A stretch of 64,000 nt of DNA, from assembly GCA_963823495.1 (NCBI GenBank), contig CAWGLV010000001.1, forward strand, positions 744,001 through 808,000, given 5' to 3'. Positions 33,225 through 41,770 of this stretch are shown here, piece by piece. Both the position numbers and the translations under genes were made by a program. Numbering within the stretch: the stretch's first letter is position 1; every line of letters begins with the position of its first letter. This stretch comes from DATDAH01 sp963823495. Its GTDB lineage: Bacteria; Actinomycetota; Acidimicrobiia; Acidimicrobiales; DATDAH01. The notes beneath the pieces are model-generated. The model made no database searches, was not told where the DNA came from, and saw nothing but the letters and a program-made list of their open reading frames with translations.

Positions 33225-33623
33225 TCAGCGGTGAAGGTGCAGATCCACTCCTGGTAGGTCCTCGAATCCGGACGGATCCGCGCTGACCACTGCTCGACGT
33301 GCGGACTTGGCGGTGGCGGCAATGATGAGGTCGTGGGCGCCTCGCGGTCGTCCCGTCCGTCGGGTGTCTGCGAGGAGCTCGGCGTGGACGAGAGCCGTAT
33401 CGATTCCGTAGGGGAGGACGGGTACGACCTCGATGACCGCTTGGACGAAGTTGGCCCGGCGTTCTCGGTGCTGGTGGGAGGCCAGCTCGACGCCGACCTG
33501 GAGCTCGGCGACGGTCACGGCTGCCATGGCGACGTCGTCGTCGTCGCCGATCCAAGCATCGAGCTCGTGGTCGTCCCGTTCGATGTCGATGAGGAACGTG
33601 GTGTCGAGCAGGAGTGCGGTCAT
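33225..33623 (-). CDS. PIN-domain toxin (VapC-like), module 3
   Basis: 132 residues. PIN acidic motifs: D in LLLDTTFLIDIE, E in VTVAELQVGV, D in GAHDLIIAATA and D in VVSADPSGF. ATG at 33623 overlaps the antitoxin stop by 4 nt. Confidence 0.92.
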   Translation of the reverse strand: MTALLLDTTFLIDIERDDHELDAWIGDDDDVAMAAVTVAELQVGVELASHQHRERRANFVQAVIEVVPVLPYGIDTALVHAELLADTRRTGRPRGAHDLIIAATAKSARRAVVSADPSGFEDLPGVDLHLHR

Positions 33624-33862
33624 CCTCGGTCGTCCAGAGTGAGCAGATCACGGACCTTGGTCAGATCGTCCGCCCAGTCGGTGTCGGGCTCGTGCCGGTG
33701 CAGGAGCTCCTTGAGGTCCGCACCCCGTCCACGGCTCACCGGCTCGAGCTGAGCGACCGCCCGCCCGCGTCGCATGATCGTGTAACGCTCGTGACGATGC
33801 TCGATGGCATCCAACAGGTCGGCGAAGTTGCGGGCCGCCTCGGTGGCTGTCACATCCGGCAT
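33620..33862 (-). CDS. Phd/YefM-type antitoxin, module 3
   Basis: 80 residues. The DNA-binding fold VTATEAARNFADLLDAIEHRHERYTIMRRGRAVAQLEP is characteristic; the C-terminus contacts the toxin. The start lies 7 nt after TAATCT on the minus strand (leaderless), and a 17-bp palindrome covers this box, so it is autorepressed. Confidence 0.92.
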   Translation of the reverse strand: MPDVTATEAARNFADLLDAIEHRHERYTIMRRGRAVAQLEPVSRGRGADLKELLHRHEPDTDWADDLTKVRDLLTLDDRG

Positions 33863-33865
33863 AGG

Positions 33866-33882
33866 AATCAGATTATCCGATT
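33866..33882. promoter_or_regulatory. Operator palindrome of toxin-antitoxin module 3
   Basis: AATCAGATTATCCGATT is a palindrome of form AATC-N-GAT-N-ATC-N-GATT. It begins 4 bp upstream of the antitoxin ATG and overlaps the TAATCT -10 box. Confidence 0.7.
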
Positions 33883-35222
33883 AACCGAGGATTCGCCAGC
33901 AGGAAACCGGGCCCTCCCCAGGGGCCGGTCAGGAGGGGTGAGCCGCCGGGGCCCGCAGCAGGGCGGCGCTGTCGGCCTGGCCGACGGGTGTCGGGGCGGG
34001 GCTCGGTCAGCGCGCCGGTGACCAGGTCGTTCAGATGGTCGACGGTGAGGGTGTTCGGGTCGGCGGCTCGGGCGAGCCCCGCTCGTTGCAGGTCGGCGGC
34101 AATGGCGGGCTGGTCGGTGGAGAACGGGAGGAGCAGCTGGCGGACGCCGTGCGCGAGGGCTTCCTGGACCGAGCCGTTGCCGGCGTGGCTGATGGCCAGG
34201 TCGGCGTGGGGCAGGAGGGCGACCTGGGGGAGTCGCGGTGCGACGATCCAGTCGTCGGGTGCGGGTCCGATCACGTGGGGATCGTGGGGGCCGACCGCGA
34301 TGGCGGCGCGGGCGCCGGCTCGGCGGAGAGCCTCGGCGATGACGGCGAGGACATCGGCGCGGTGACACAGGAACGTGCCGAGGGCGACGTAGACGAGCGG
34401 ACGGCTGGTGGATGGCCCGGGCTTGGCGAGCAGGGCCACCAGGTCCAGGGGCAGGGGCTCGGGGTCGACCAACGGGCCGAGCTCGACGCGGGCGGTGGGG
34501 AGGAGAGGTCGCCGGACGGGGTCGTGGAGCTCGGTCTCCCACCGATAGGCGACGAGGTCGCCGTGGACCGCAAAGGCGTCGGCGACCGGTGGGACCGTGG
34601 GGGCCAGGGTGGACAGCGCCTGGTTGAAGGCGTCGGTGACGGTCCGGGTGACCGAACGGCAGGTGGCATGCAGGTCGGCCAGGGCCGCCGGGTCGGGCCG
34701 GAAGGCCGTGGGCCAGGCGAGCGCGTCGCCGTAGCGTTCGTCGCCGACGGGCAACTGGGACGGGTGGCCGGGCACGAAGGTGACGAACGGTCGACCGCTG
34801 GCCACCAGGCTGAGCGTCGAGGTCAACGACACCTGGTCCACGACGATGTGGTCCGGATCGATGTCGTCGAGGAGGCGCAGGAGGCGCCGGCCGGTGGCGA
34901 CCGGTTCCCACAGGAGTTCGTGGCGGCGCTTGATGGCCTGGTGATCGAGCGTGGCGACCATCCCGGCCCGGGTGGCGGCGAGGAACCGGTCGAGTGCTTC
35001 GGCATCGTCTCGGTCGTGGCGGTCGGCGGCGGCCACCCCGTCGTTGCTCCCCGGTCCCAGAGCGATTTCGACCCAGTCGAGGCCGTCGGCGAGGACGAAG
35101 GGCCGCATCGTGGGCCCACTGGCCACGACCACCTCTTCGCCCGCGGCGGCCAGCGAGCGGCCGAGCACCCCGACCGGCCGGTAGTGCGAGTAGAAGTCGG
35201 GGGCGACGAGCAACGTGGTCAT
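33873..35222 (-). CDS. GT1-type glycosyltransferase (MGT/UGT-like)
   Basis: 449 residues, GT-B fold. N-terminus LLVAPDFYSHYRPVGVLGRSLAAAGEEVVVASG binds acceptor. The C-terminal donor site reads PLVYVALGTFLCHRADVL ... LPQVALLPHADLAISHAGNGSVQEALAHGVRQLLLPFSTDQPAIA, the macrolide/UDP-glycosyltransferase signature. The last ~30 residues (RRPGRQRRPAAGPGG) look out of frame: shifting by one base near 33960 gives GQADSAALLRAPAAHPS and a stop at 33929, as expected for the family. The start overlaps the HEAT-GT4 gene stop. Confidence 0.88.
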   Translation of the reverse strand: MTTLLVAPDFYSHYRPVGVLGRSLAAAGEEVVVASGPTMRPFVLADGLDWVEIALGPGSNDGVAAADRHDRDDAEALDRFLAATRAGMVATLDHQAIKRRHELLWEPVATGRRLLRLLDDIDPDHIVVDQVSLTSTLSLVASGRPFVTFVPGHPSQLPVGDERYGDALAWPTAFRPDPAALADLHATCRSVTRTVTDAFNQALSTLAPTVPPVADAFAVHGDLVAYRWETELHDPVRRPLLPTARVELGPLVDPEPLPLDLVALLAKPGPSTSRPLVYVALGTFLCHRADVLAVIAEALRRAGARAAIAVGPHDPHVIGPAPDDWIVAPRLPQVALLPHADLAISHAGNGSVQEALAHGVRQLLLPFSTDQPAIAADLQRAGLARAADPNTLTVDHLNDLVTGALTEPRPDTRRPGRQRRPAAGPGGSPLLTGPWGGPGFLLANPRLIG

Positions 35223-37300
35223 GTCGTCACCGCGGCGACGGGGATGGCGGTGTAGGCGCGGAGCAGCGCGTCGGTCATCGCTTGCACGGTGTAACGATCC
35301 TCGACCTCGCGGCGCGCTCGACCCGACGACCGGTCGAGCGGCATGGCGCGGTGCAGGGCGGCGGCGAGGTCGCCGTCGGGTGGGACCAGGACACCGGTGA
35401 CGCCGTCGTCGACGTAGGTCGCTGGTCCCCCCACCGCAGGGGCTACGACCGGCAGCCCGCTGGCCAGCGCCTCGATGAGGGCCAGGCCGAACTCCTCCTT
35501 CGCGGCCCCGTTGGCATAGACGCCCACGCCCGGAGCGAGGTCGCCGACGCCGAGCGCGGCCGCAGCGACGACCTGGGCGGCCTGGCGGCGGGGCCGGGCG
35601 CCGAGCAACACCACGCCATCGCCCGCCGCACCGGCGTCGGCGAGCAGGGCGCCGATCCGCTCGAGCACCGCCTGCTCGGTCGGGTTCGGACGTTCGAGAT
35701 CACCGCCCACGACCACCAGGTTCGTGGTGGCCGAGAGCACCGGGTCGCCGATCCAGGCGGCGACCAGGCGCTCGACGCCCTTGATCGGGTGCAGTCGGCC
35801 AACCGTGACCACGAGGGGCAGGCCGTGACGGTGGCGGGGTAGGGCGCCGGCCAGGTCCTGCAGCACGGCCAGGGTGGCGCCGTGGGCCCGCACGTCGGCC
35901 AGGGCCGCATCGACCCCGTCGAGGTCGATGCCCTCGGGGACCACGGTGGCGCTGGCGGCGAGGCGCTCGGCGGGGACGCCGACGAGCTCGGTGAGCTCCC
36001 GGCTGGCCGTCGGCCGGGGGAACAACACCAGGTGGTCGGCGTTGGCGGCGAGGCGCTCGACCATGCGGGCCCGGAACCAGAGGTGCTCGTCGAGGTCGGC
36101 GGCGCCGAAGCGGTCACGGTCGATGTTGCCCGCCCGTTGACGGGCCGCCAGGGCCGCGTGGGGATCAGCGGCGCAGGTGAACACGGTCGGTCGCCTGAGC
36201 TGCCGGGCCACGCTCGACGCGGCGAGCGTGCCGACGTCGGCCATGCGCAGGTGCAGCAGGTCAACGGGCGGCCGGGCCCGCAATGCCCGCCGGACGGCCC
36301 GCTCCACCATGAGGCGGTACTCCCACTCTTCGGCCAGCGACGGAGGCGCGCCGATCGACCCGAAGCTGACGGCGCCGTAGCCCTCGTGATGACCGTCGGG
36401 TGACACCAACGCGGCCAGCTCACCCGCCGGCGAAGACCTCCCGATGGTGAGGACGTGGGCGATCTCGGCCCGCCCGGCCAGCTCGGTGCTGAGGGCGACG
36501 AGCAGGCTCGCCACCCCACCGGTGTCACCGGCACCACCCTGCGACAGCTGCCCGTCGAGCTCCCCGACGACGCTGAACTGGGCGACCCGGAGCCCAGGCT
36601 GCGCCGGCAGGGGGCCGGGCTGGGCTCGACCGTCCTCGAGGGCGAGCAGCGCTTGTACGGCAAGCGGCTCCGAGTCACCCGTGGCCAGCCCCCGGAGGTC
36701 CTCTTCCACCCCACCGCCGGGCCGACCTCCCAGTGCCCCGACCGCGGCCACTCGGGTGTCGAGGTGCTCGGCGGAATCGTTCGCCACCCGAAGCAGGAGC
36801 CGGGTGACCCGCTCCCCGGCGATGCCGCCGAGGGTGTCGACCAGACGCCGCCGGACGGAGGCCGCCTCGGCCATGACCAAGGCCGCCTCCACGACCACTG
36901 CGATCGACGGGTCGGAACGGGCCCAGCCCTGGAGCGTGCGCTGGGCGACCATTGCGGTGAAGCCGGACGGCGCGGCCAGCGAGCCGACCAGCCGACCGAA
37001 CGTGGACGGCTGCGGGACCCGGGCTGCGAGGGCCCACGCAGCGTGTTCTCGAAGCCACGGCCGATCGTCGTCCAGGGCCTCGGCCAGCCCGATGTCCGCC
37101 ACCGGCCCGACGACCGCCGCGAGCGCGTGGAGCGCGCCGATCGCCAGGACCGGGTCCCCGCCCGCCACCGCCTCCACCAGAGGACCCGCCACCGACGGAC
37201 CCTCGAGCGACGCGGTGTCGGCCAGGCGCCCGGCGGCCCGCAGCGCCAGGGAGACCTCGGCTTCCCCCTCCAGCTCCTGCAGGGCCGACCCGAAACTCAC
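35219..37300 (-). CDS. HEAT-repeat / GT4 glycosyltransferase fusion
   Basis: 693 residues. Residues ~1-225 are HEAT-like helical repeats (DPVLAIGALHALAAVVGP; DDDRPWLREHAAWALAARV; LDTRVAAVGALGG). Residues ~240-690 are a GT-B glycosyltransferase of family GT4: LRVAQFSVVGELDGQLSQGGAGDTGGVASLL, donor-site VTVGRLHPIKGVERLV and KEEFGLALIEALASGLPVVAPAVGGPATYVDDG with the E-x7-E motif. GTG at 37300 with TAAGGT 6 nt upstream. Coupled to the GT1 gene by a 4-nt overlap. Products unknown; glycolipid or natural-product glycosylation is possible. Confidence 0.88.
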   Translation of the reverse strand: MSFGSALQELEGEAEVSLALRAAGRLADTASLEGPSVAGPLVEAVAGGDPVLAIGALHALAAVVGPVADIGLAEALDDDRPWLREHAAWALAARVPQPSTFGRLVGSLAAPSGFTAMVAQRTLQGWARSDPSIAVVVEAALVMAEAASVRRRLVDTLGGIAGERVTRLLLRVANDSAEHLDTRVAAVGALGGRPGGGVEEDLRGLATGDSEPLAVQALLALEDGRAQPGPLPAQPGLRVAQFSVVGELDGQLSQGGAGDTGGVASLLVALSTELAGRAEIAHVLTIGRSSPAGELAALVSPDGHHEGYGAVSFGSIGAPPSLAEEWEYRLMVERAVRRALRARPPVDLLHLRMADVGTLAASSVARQLRRPTVFTCAADPHAALAARQRAGNIDRDRFGAADLDEHLWFRARMVERLAANADHLVLFPRPTASRELTELVGVPAERLAASATVVPEGIDLDGVDAALADVRAHGATLAVLQDLAGALPRHRHGLPLVVTVGRLHPIKGVERLVAAWIGDPVLSATTNLVVVGGDLERPNPTEQAVLERIGALLADAGAAGDGVVLLGARPRRQAAQVVAAAALGVGDLAPGVGVYANGAAKEEFGLALIEALASGLPVVAPAVGGPATYVDDGVTGVLVPPDGDLAAALHRAMPLDRSSGRARREVEDRYTVQAMTDALLRAYTAIPVAAVTT

Positions 37301-38502
37301 GCTGATACCTTAGTGCTAAATACCGGGAAACATCCGCCCGGAGAGCAAGCAGAGCCTGTGGGTGCCCGAAACTCGTCGGCGGGCGTTCCCGGGTGAATGT
37401 AGGGCGCGGCGGCGGTCGTTGACGGCCTGAAGATCTCCGGGAGCGTGGTGGGGCCTGCTGGGGTGCGCAGGGCGATGCGGGCCGCGGCCTCCGACGGCAG
37501 GGCCAGGGCCTCGTCATGGGAGTCGGTGTGGAGGCTCTGGGTCCCCCCCAACACCGCGGAGAGCGCCTGGATGGCCACCCGGGCGATGTTGACCTCGGGC
37601 TGCTGGGCGGTGAGGGACACCCCCGCGGTCTGGGTGTGGTACCGCAGGCGCAGCGAACGCTCATCGCGGGCGCCGTAGCGCTCCTTGAGCCACCGGGCCC
37701 AGATGCGGCGGGCGGCCCGGAACTTGCCGATCTCCTCGAAGAAGTCCAGATGGGCGTTGAAGAAGAACGACAACCGGGGCGCGAAGTCATCGACGTCCAG
37801 GCCCGCCGCCACCGCGGCCTCCACGTAGGCGAACCCGTTCGCCAGGGTGAAGGCCAGTTCCTGGTCCGCGGTCGAACCCGCCTCCCGGATGTGGTAGCCC
37901 GAGACCGACACCGGGTGGAACCGGGCCATCTCCGCGGTCGTGAACCGGATCAGATCGGTCACCAGCCGCAACGAGGGCCGCGGCGGGAACAGGTACTCCT
38001 TCTGGGCCTGGTACTCCTTCAGGATGTCGTTCTGAATCGTCCCGGACAGCGCGGAGCGCTCGGTGCCCTGGTCCTCGGCCGCCGCCACGTACATCGCCAT
38101 GATGATCGCCGCCGGACCGTTGATGGTCATCGACGTCGACACCGCCCCCAGGTCGATCCCGTCGAAGAGCGCGGCCATGTCGTCGAGGGTGTCGATGGCC
38201 ACCCCCGCCTTGCCCACCTCACCCAGCGACAGCGGGTCATCGGAGTCACAACCCATCAGCGTGGGCATGTCGAAGGCCGTCGACAGGCCCGTCCCGCCCG
38301 AGTCGAGCAGCTGGCGGAACCGCTCGTTGGTGTCCGCCGCCGAACCGAACCCCGCGAACATCCGCATCGTCCACGGCTTGGCCCGGTACATCGAGCCGTA
38401 CGGGCCCCGCGTGTAGGGGTACTCCCCCGGACCGGGACCCTCCCCGTACACGGGATCGATCGGGATACCCGACAGGCTCTCGACCCGGTCCCCCTCCGTC
38501 AC
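37297..38502 (-). pseudogene. Methylmalonyl-CoA mutase large-subunit gene truncated by an IS-like end
   Basis: From GTG 38502 the frame is a good mutase: GEYPYTRGPYGSMYRAKPWTMR, TGLSTAFDMPTLMGCDSDD, MTINGPAAIIMAMYVAAAEDQG, SGTIQNDILKEY, YHTQTAGVSLTAQQPEVNI, GGTQSLHTDSHDEALALPSEAAARIALRT (residue ~347). At 37462 homology ends abruptly; the last ~55 codons are IS-like sequence with a stop at 37297. The rest of the substrate domain and any B12 domain are absent from the window. The product is unlikely to be active. Confidence 0.88.
37356..37455. repeat. Diverged copy of the IS left end
   Basis: Starts CTGTGGGTGCCCGAA, as does 31161, and stays about 75% identical for ~100 bp (GAATGTAGGGC, GTCGTTGA shared). 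It abuts the truncation point of the mutase gene. Confidence 0.7.
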
Positions 38503-39121
38503 ACGGTCAGTATCCCGGGCTGCCGGCGGTCCACACGACGTCGCCAGTTGGACACCGGCTAGCGGGTTCGGGGCGGCTCCGGGCTGTGCGTAGCCGTCGC
38601 GCTGGGCAGCGCCAATCAGCTGCAGCGGGCCGCTGCGCCCTGCCAATTGGATGTGGACGGGGCATCAGGACTCCTCTCACGAGATGGTGTCACCACCTCA
38701 GCGCAGGTGTCCGTCAAACCGGGGGATGCTCACGATGTGCTGTGCAGATGCCCCCAGACGGGCGCTACCTCGCTCCAACGTGCACCAAGGCGGGCAGACC
38801 GCCGTGTTGGTGTAGAGGAGCGGGCCCTCGATGGCACGGCCGGCAGGCTCTAGGTGGATGGGCATGGGTCGCAAGCCGCTCCCGGCTGCGCTCCGCAAAT
38901 GGATCGACGCCCTGGTGGCTGAGCCTCCCGACGCCGACCGCGCGAGGTCGCGGAGATGATCCGCTGCCCGGTGGCCGCCCTCGACCCGCCTACCTCACCG
39001 CCGGCCCACGCGACCGCCCGTGACCTCCGTGCGGTGGCTTACCGCCTCGAACGCTGAGGCCGTTCCGGCGGATTTCGGCGGAGGTTCGCGGTCGCCTCGG
39101 GCTTGGCGAGCGGGGCGTGGT
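38503..39121. other. 619-bp region with no convincing gene
   Basis: Upstream of the mutase fragment. Open frames here lack family motifs and consistent codon bias. A short frame from about 38864 (GRKPLPAALRKWIDALV) may be a relic. It is probably degraded accessory DNA. Confidence 0.5.
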
Positions 39122-40186
39122 TCAGCGGCGTCGGGTGATGAATCGGGCGTTGTCGCGGATGGTGGGGTTGGTGTCGGAGCGGACGCTGAGCATCCGGGTG
39201 AGGGACGCGCCCCGAGGGGCGGACCGCCTGACGGTGACCACGACCTTGATCCGGTAGGAGGACTGGGGGGAGAGGACCGGAGTGCGAAACGCCCCGGTCA
39301 CGACCCGGCGGGTGATGTTGACATTCGCCGGGTTGCGGTACTGGACCGTGAACCAGCGGCTGGAGCGTCCGCCGACGAGGCGGAGCCGTTCGGCGAAGAG
39401 GGCGTCGTTCTGGGCCGAGACGTAATAGACCACGCGGCGGCCCCGGGCCGCCGCGCCCTGCCGGGTCTGGCCGAGGCCTGTGGTGTTGTAGGTGTTGTTG
39501 CCTACCAGAGGCCCGGCGGCGCCCTTCTTGATGCGGGCGTCGGGCCGGGGTCGGGGGGTGTAGTGGATCGTCCCGTTCCAGATGCGTCCCACGAAGACGC
39601 CCGCGCCGGTGAGGACTGGATCGGCCAGCCCGTTCCGGCTGATGATCCGCAGGAAGCCGTCCTCGTAGGTTGTGGGGCCGCCGTTCGTGTAGTTCATGGC
39701 CGTCGACCCGTCGGTCAGGGCGACGATCACGCCGTAGTTGCCCGGGGGCAGGAAGAACGACACAGGCAGGGGTGTCGGATTGTCCTGGCCTGCGCTGACT
39801 ACGGTCGCGCTGCCACGGGAGGTCCAGCCGGCTGCGGCGTTGTCGAAACCGGTCGCGGTGCCGGGGCGGGTCCACACCTCGACTGTGCGGGTCCCGCTGT
39901 CCAGGTTGACGTCGAGGCTCTCGACCTTGACCCCGCTGCGGCCCAGGACTCGCAGATCGAAGGAGTTCCCGCTCTGGCCGTTGTTGGACGCGAAGGTGGT
40001 GGTGAGCGAGGACCCCGGCACGCCCTCCGCGGCCCCCGGCGCGGGGACGGCAGTGTTGGTGTCGGCGGGGGTGCCGTCGTCGTTGTATCCGCTGGTGGTC
40101 TGGGCAGCAGCCTCGGGCCCGAGCACCGCCACCGCCAGCAAAGCAAGTGCGCTGATGGTGGAGACGAGAAGACGACGTGACGGCAT
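39122..40186 (-). CDS. Secreted beta-rich protein
   Basis: 354 residues. Sec signal peptide (RLLVSTISALALLAVAVLGPEAAAQ). Residues ~55-225 are a beta-sandwich-like module (GNSFDLRVLGRSGVKVESLDVNLDSGTRTVEVW; VSFFLPPGNYGVIVALTDGSTAMNYTNGG; FVGRIWNGTIHYTP). Residues ~230-354 form a second basic module (GPLVGNNTYNTTGLGQTRQ; RWFTVQYRNPANVNITRRVVTGAF). Similar two-part secreted proteins occur in actinobacteria and are unassigned. No sortase motif or TM at the C-terminus, so probably released or wall-bound. Confidence 0.8.
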   Translation of the reverse strand: MPSRRLLVSTISALALLAVAVLGPEAAAQTTSGYNDDGTPADTNTAVPAPGAAEGVPGSSLTTTFASNNGQSGNSFDLRVLGRSGVKVESLDVNLDSGTRTVEVWTRPGTATGFDNAAAGWTSRGSATVVSAGQDNPTPLPVSFFLPPGNYGVIVALTDGSTAMNYTNGGPTTYEDGFLRIISRNGLADPVLTGAGVFVGRIWNGTIHYTPRPRPDARIKKGAAGPLVGNNTYNTTGLGQTRQGAAARGRRVVYYVSAQNDALFAERLRLVGGRSSRWFTVQYRNPANVNITRRVVTGAFRTPVLSPQSSYRIKVVVTVRRSAPRGASLTRMLSVRSDTNPTIRDNARFITRRR

Positions 40187-40325
40187 GACTACTCCTTGAG
40201 TTGATGGCAGACCCGTGCTGACCTAGCCCGACCCAGCACCTATGTCTCGACCCTGGATAGGCGACGGGTCACGGACTGTCAAGAAGCGCGGCGGTGGTCA
40301 GAGAGGCCAGCCGCCCCTACACACC

Positions 40326-40393
40326 GGGGTCGGTGCCGGTTGTAGTGCTCGACGTACTCGGCGAGGAGGGCGTGGAGTTGGCGCTGGTTCCAG
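40326..40393. repeat. Internal fragment of a related IS (68 bp)
   Basis: Matches 31422-31489, inside the transposase gene, with about four mismatches (GTAGTGCTCGACGTACTCG shared). No flanking IS sequence survives. Confidence 0.8.
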
Positions 40394-40464
40394 GCTGAGG
40401 CCGGTGTCCGGAGGGTGACCACCGACGCAACAGCGCCGATCGCCTGCCTCCGGGTGTGGCCCCG

Positions 40465-41118
40465 CTACCCGGTGTGGCCCCGCTTCCGGTCGACCGCCAT
40501 CAACAGGGCGGCCACTCCCAGCATGAACACCAAGATGGCGACGACCATGAGCGACACCGATGGCCAGCCGTTCTCGCCGGCGTCGAGGAAGTCGTAGGGG
40601 TACGACTCGGTGATCGAACCGCGCACGAGCACGACCACCAGCCAGGCGAACGGAACGGCGAGCACCTTCGGCCATTGCGACCAGCTGACGGCGAAACGAG
40701 GCCCGAGGCCCAGCCATGCCGCCACCAGCGCCAGGGGGAGGAGATAGTGCTGGATCAGGTCCACGACGCCCCACCAGCCCCCAGGCAGCCCCGGGTCGAG
40801 AAGCAGGGCGTTGACCACCGCGGTCACGATCGCCATCGCGGCCACCGTCAGGTGACCCAGCGACAACCAGCGCCACCGAACATCAGCAGCGATGGCCGTG
40901 GCCGTGACCCCCACCAGGAGGGTCGTCAGGTTCGTGAAGGTCAGCACCAGTTCGGCGGTGGCCGCACCTGCCGAGCGACCGTCGTCGGTGACCATGAGCA
41001 ACCAGACGCCCACGGTCGCGGCGTAGGCCACGACGGCGAGCGCGCCGTACACCCGCCGGCGCCCCAGAAGGCTGCCGGCGCGGCTCACGACGGCCAGGTC
41101 ACCGCTGCTCTCGGTCAC
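40465..41118 (-). CDS. Pr6Pr-family membrane protein
   Basis: 217 residues with six TM helices. The pattern LVLTFTNLTTLLVGV ... GVVDLIQHYLLPLALVAAWLGL ... WPKVLAVPFAWLVVVLVRGSITESYPYDFLD is the Pr6Pr (FAR-17a/AIG1-like) family, where H and Y-P-Y-x-F-L are conserved. GTG at 41118 is 6 nt after GGAGGTG; TTG two codons earlier is an alternative. Some relatives are fatty-acid hydrolases in eukaryotes; the bacterial role is unknown. Confidence 0.85.
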   Translation of the reverse strand: MTESSGDLAVVSRAGSLLGRRRVYGALAVVAYAATVGVWLLMVTDDGRSAGAATAELVLTFTNLTTLLVGVTATAIAADVRWRWLSLGHLTVAAMAIVTAVVNALLLDPGLPGGWWGVVDLIQHYLLPLALVAAWLGLGPRFAVSWSQWPKVLAVPFAWLVVVLVRGSITESYPYDFLDAGENGWPSVSLMVVAILVFMLGVAALLMAVDRKRGHTG

Positions 41119-41248
41119 CAAACACCTCCGTGGGCGAACGCCACCCCTCGTGGACCTGAAGTGTCACGGTCGGACACCAGATCCACCAGGGTCCAAGGTC
41201 ACCCGGTCCCCGTTGGCCCCGACCGCCAGATCTCCTGGGGCCGGGATC

Positions 41249-41254
41249 TAGGAT
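41249..41254 (+). promoter_or_regulatory. TANNNT -10 box of the amidase/GT-LCP operon
   Basis: TAGGAT, 9 nt before the GTG at 41264; the same box and spacing occur before the MFS gene at 55954. Confidence 0.5.
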
Positions 41255-41263
41255 CACCGGGAC

Positions 41264-41770
41264 GTGATGGTCGAACGCCGAGCCAGCCCCAATGCGGGCA
41301 ACGGCCGGGACGGCCACCGGCCCGTCGGGATCGTGCTGCACACCACCGTCGGCACCCTCGACGGCACGGTCGGCTGGTTCGCTGACCCCGGCAGTGGGGT
41401 CAGCGCCCACTTCGTCGTCGGCCTCGACGGGCGTCTCGTCAGCCTCGTGGCCGAGGAGGACACCGCCCGCCACGCGGGCCGCCGGCGGGACACCACCGCC
41501 GCCTTCCTGGCCGACGACGTCGACCCCAACCAGGTGAGCATCGGCATCGAGTTCGTGGACGACCGCGACCCCCTGGGCGTGCGCCGGACCGACGCCCAGT
41601 ACGCCGCGGGGGCCGAGTTGCTGTGGGCCCTGAGCCTCCGCTGGTCCATACCGCTCGACCGGGACCACGTGGTGGGCCACCGCGAGATCGATGCCAGTCA
41701 GTCCTGCCCGGGCAACCTGGACCTCGACCGGCTGCTGCGTGAGGCCGTCGCCCTGGACGCCACCCCGTGA
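41264..41770 (+). CDS. N-acetylmuramoyl-L-alanine amidase-like protein (amidase_2), no signal peptide
   Basis: 168 residues. Zinc ligands: H26 (GIVLHTTVG), H in VVGHREID and C in SQSCPG, with E in GIEFVDD as the catalytic acidic residue; this is the amidase_2/PGRP fold that cuts the MurNAc-L-Ala bond. Unlike cell-wall amidases it has no signal peptide or TM. Leaderless start. Its stop overlaps the giant GT-LCP gene (GTGA, 41767-41770), so the two are made together. A cytosolic target, a non-classical export route or loss of function are all open. Confidence 0.88.
   Translation: MMVERRASPNAGNGRDGHRPVGIVLHTTVGTLDGTVGWFADPGSGVSAHFVVGLDGRLVSLVAEEDTARHAGRRRDTTAAFLADDVDPNQVSIGIEFVDDRDPLGVRRTDAQYAAGAELLWALSLRWSIPLDRDHVVGHREIDASQSCPGNLDLDRLLREAVALDATP

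Noticed and set aside
38586..39023. Plus-strand 145-codon frame upstream of the mutase fragment
   Set aside because: Arg/Pro/Cys-rich, no motif, no ribosome site; looks like degraded DNA.
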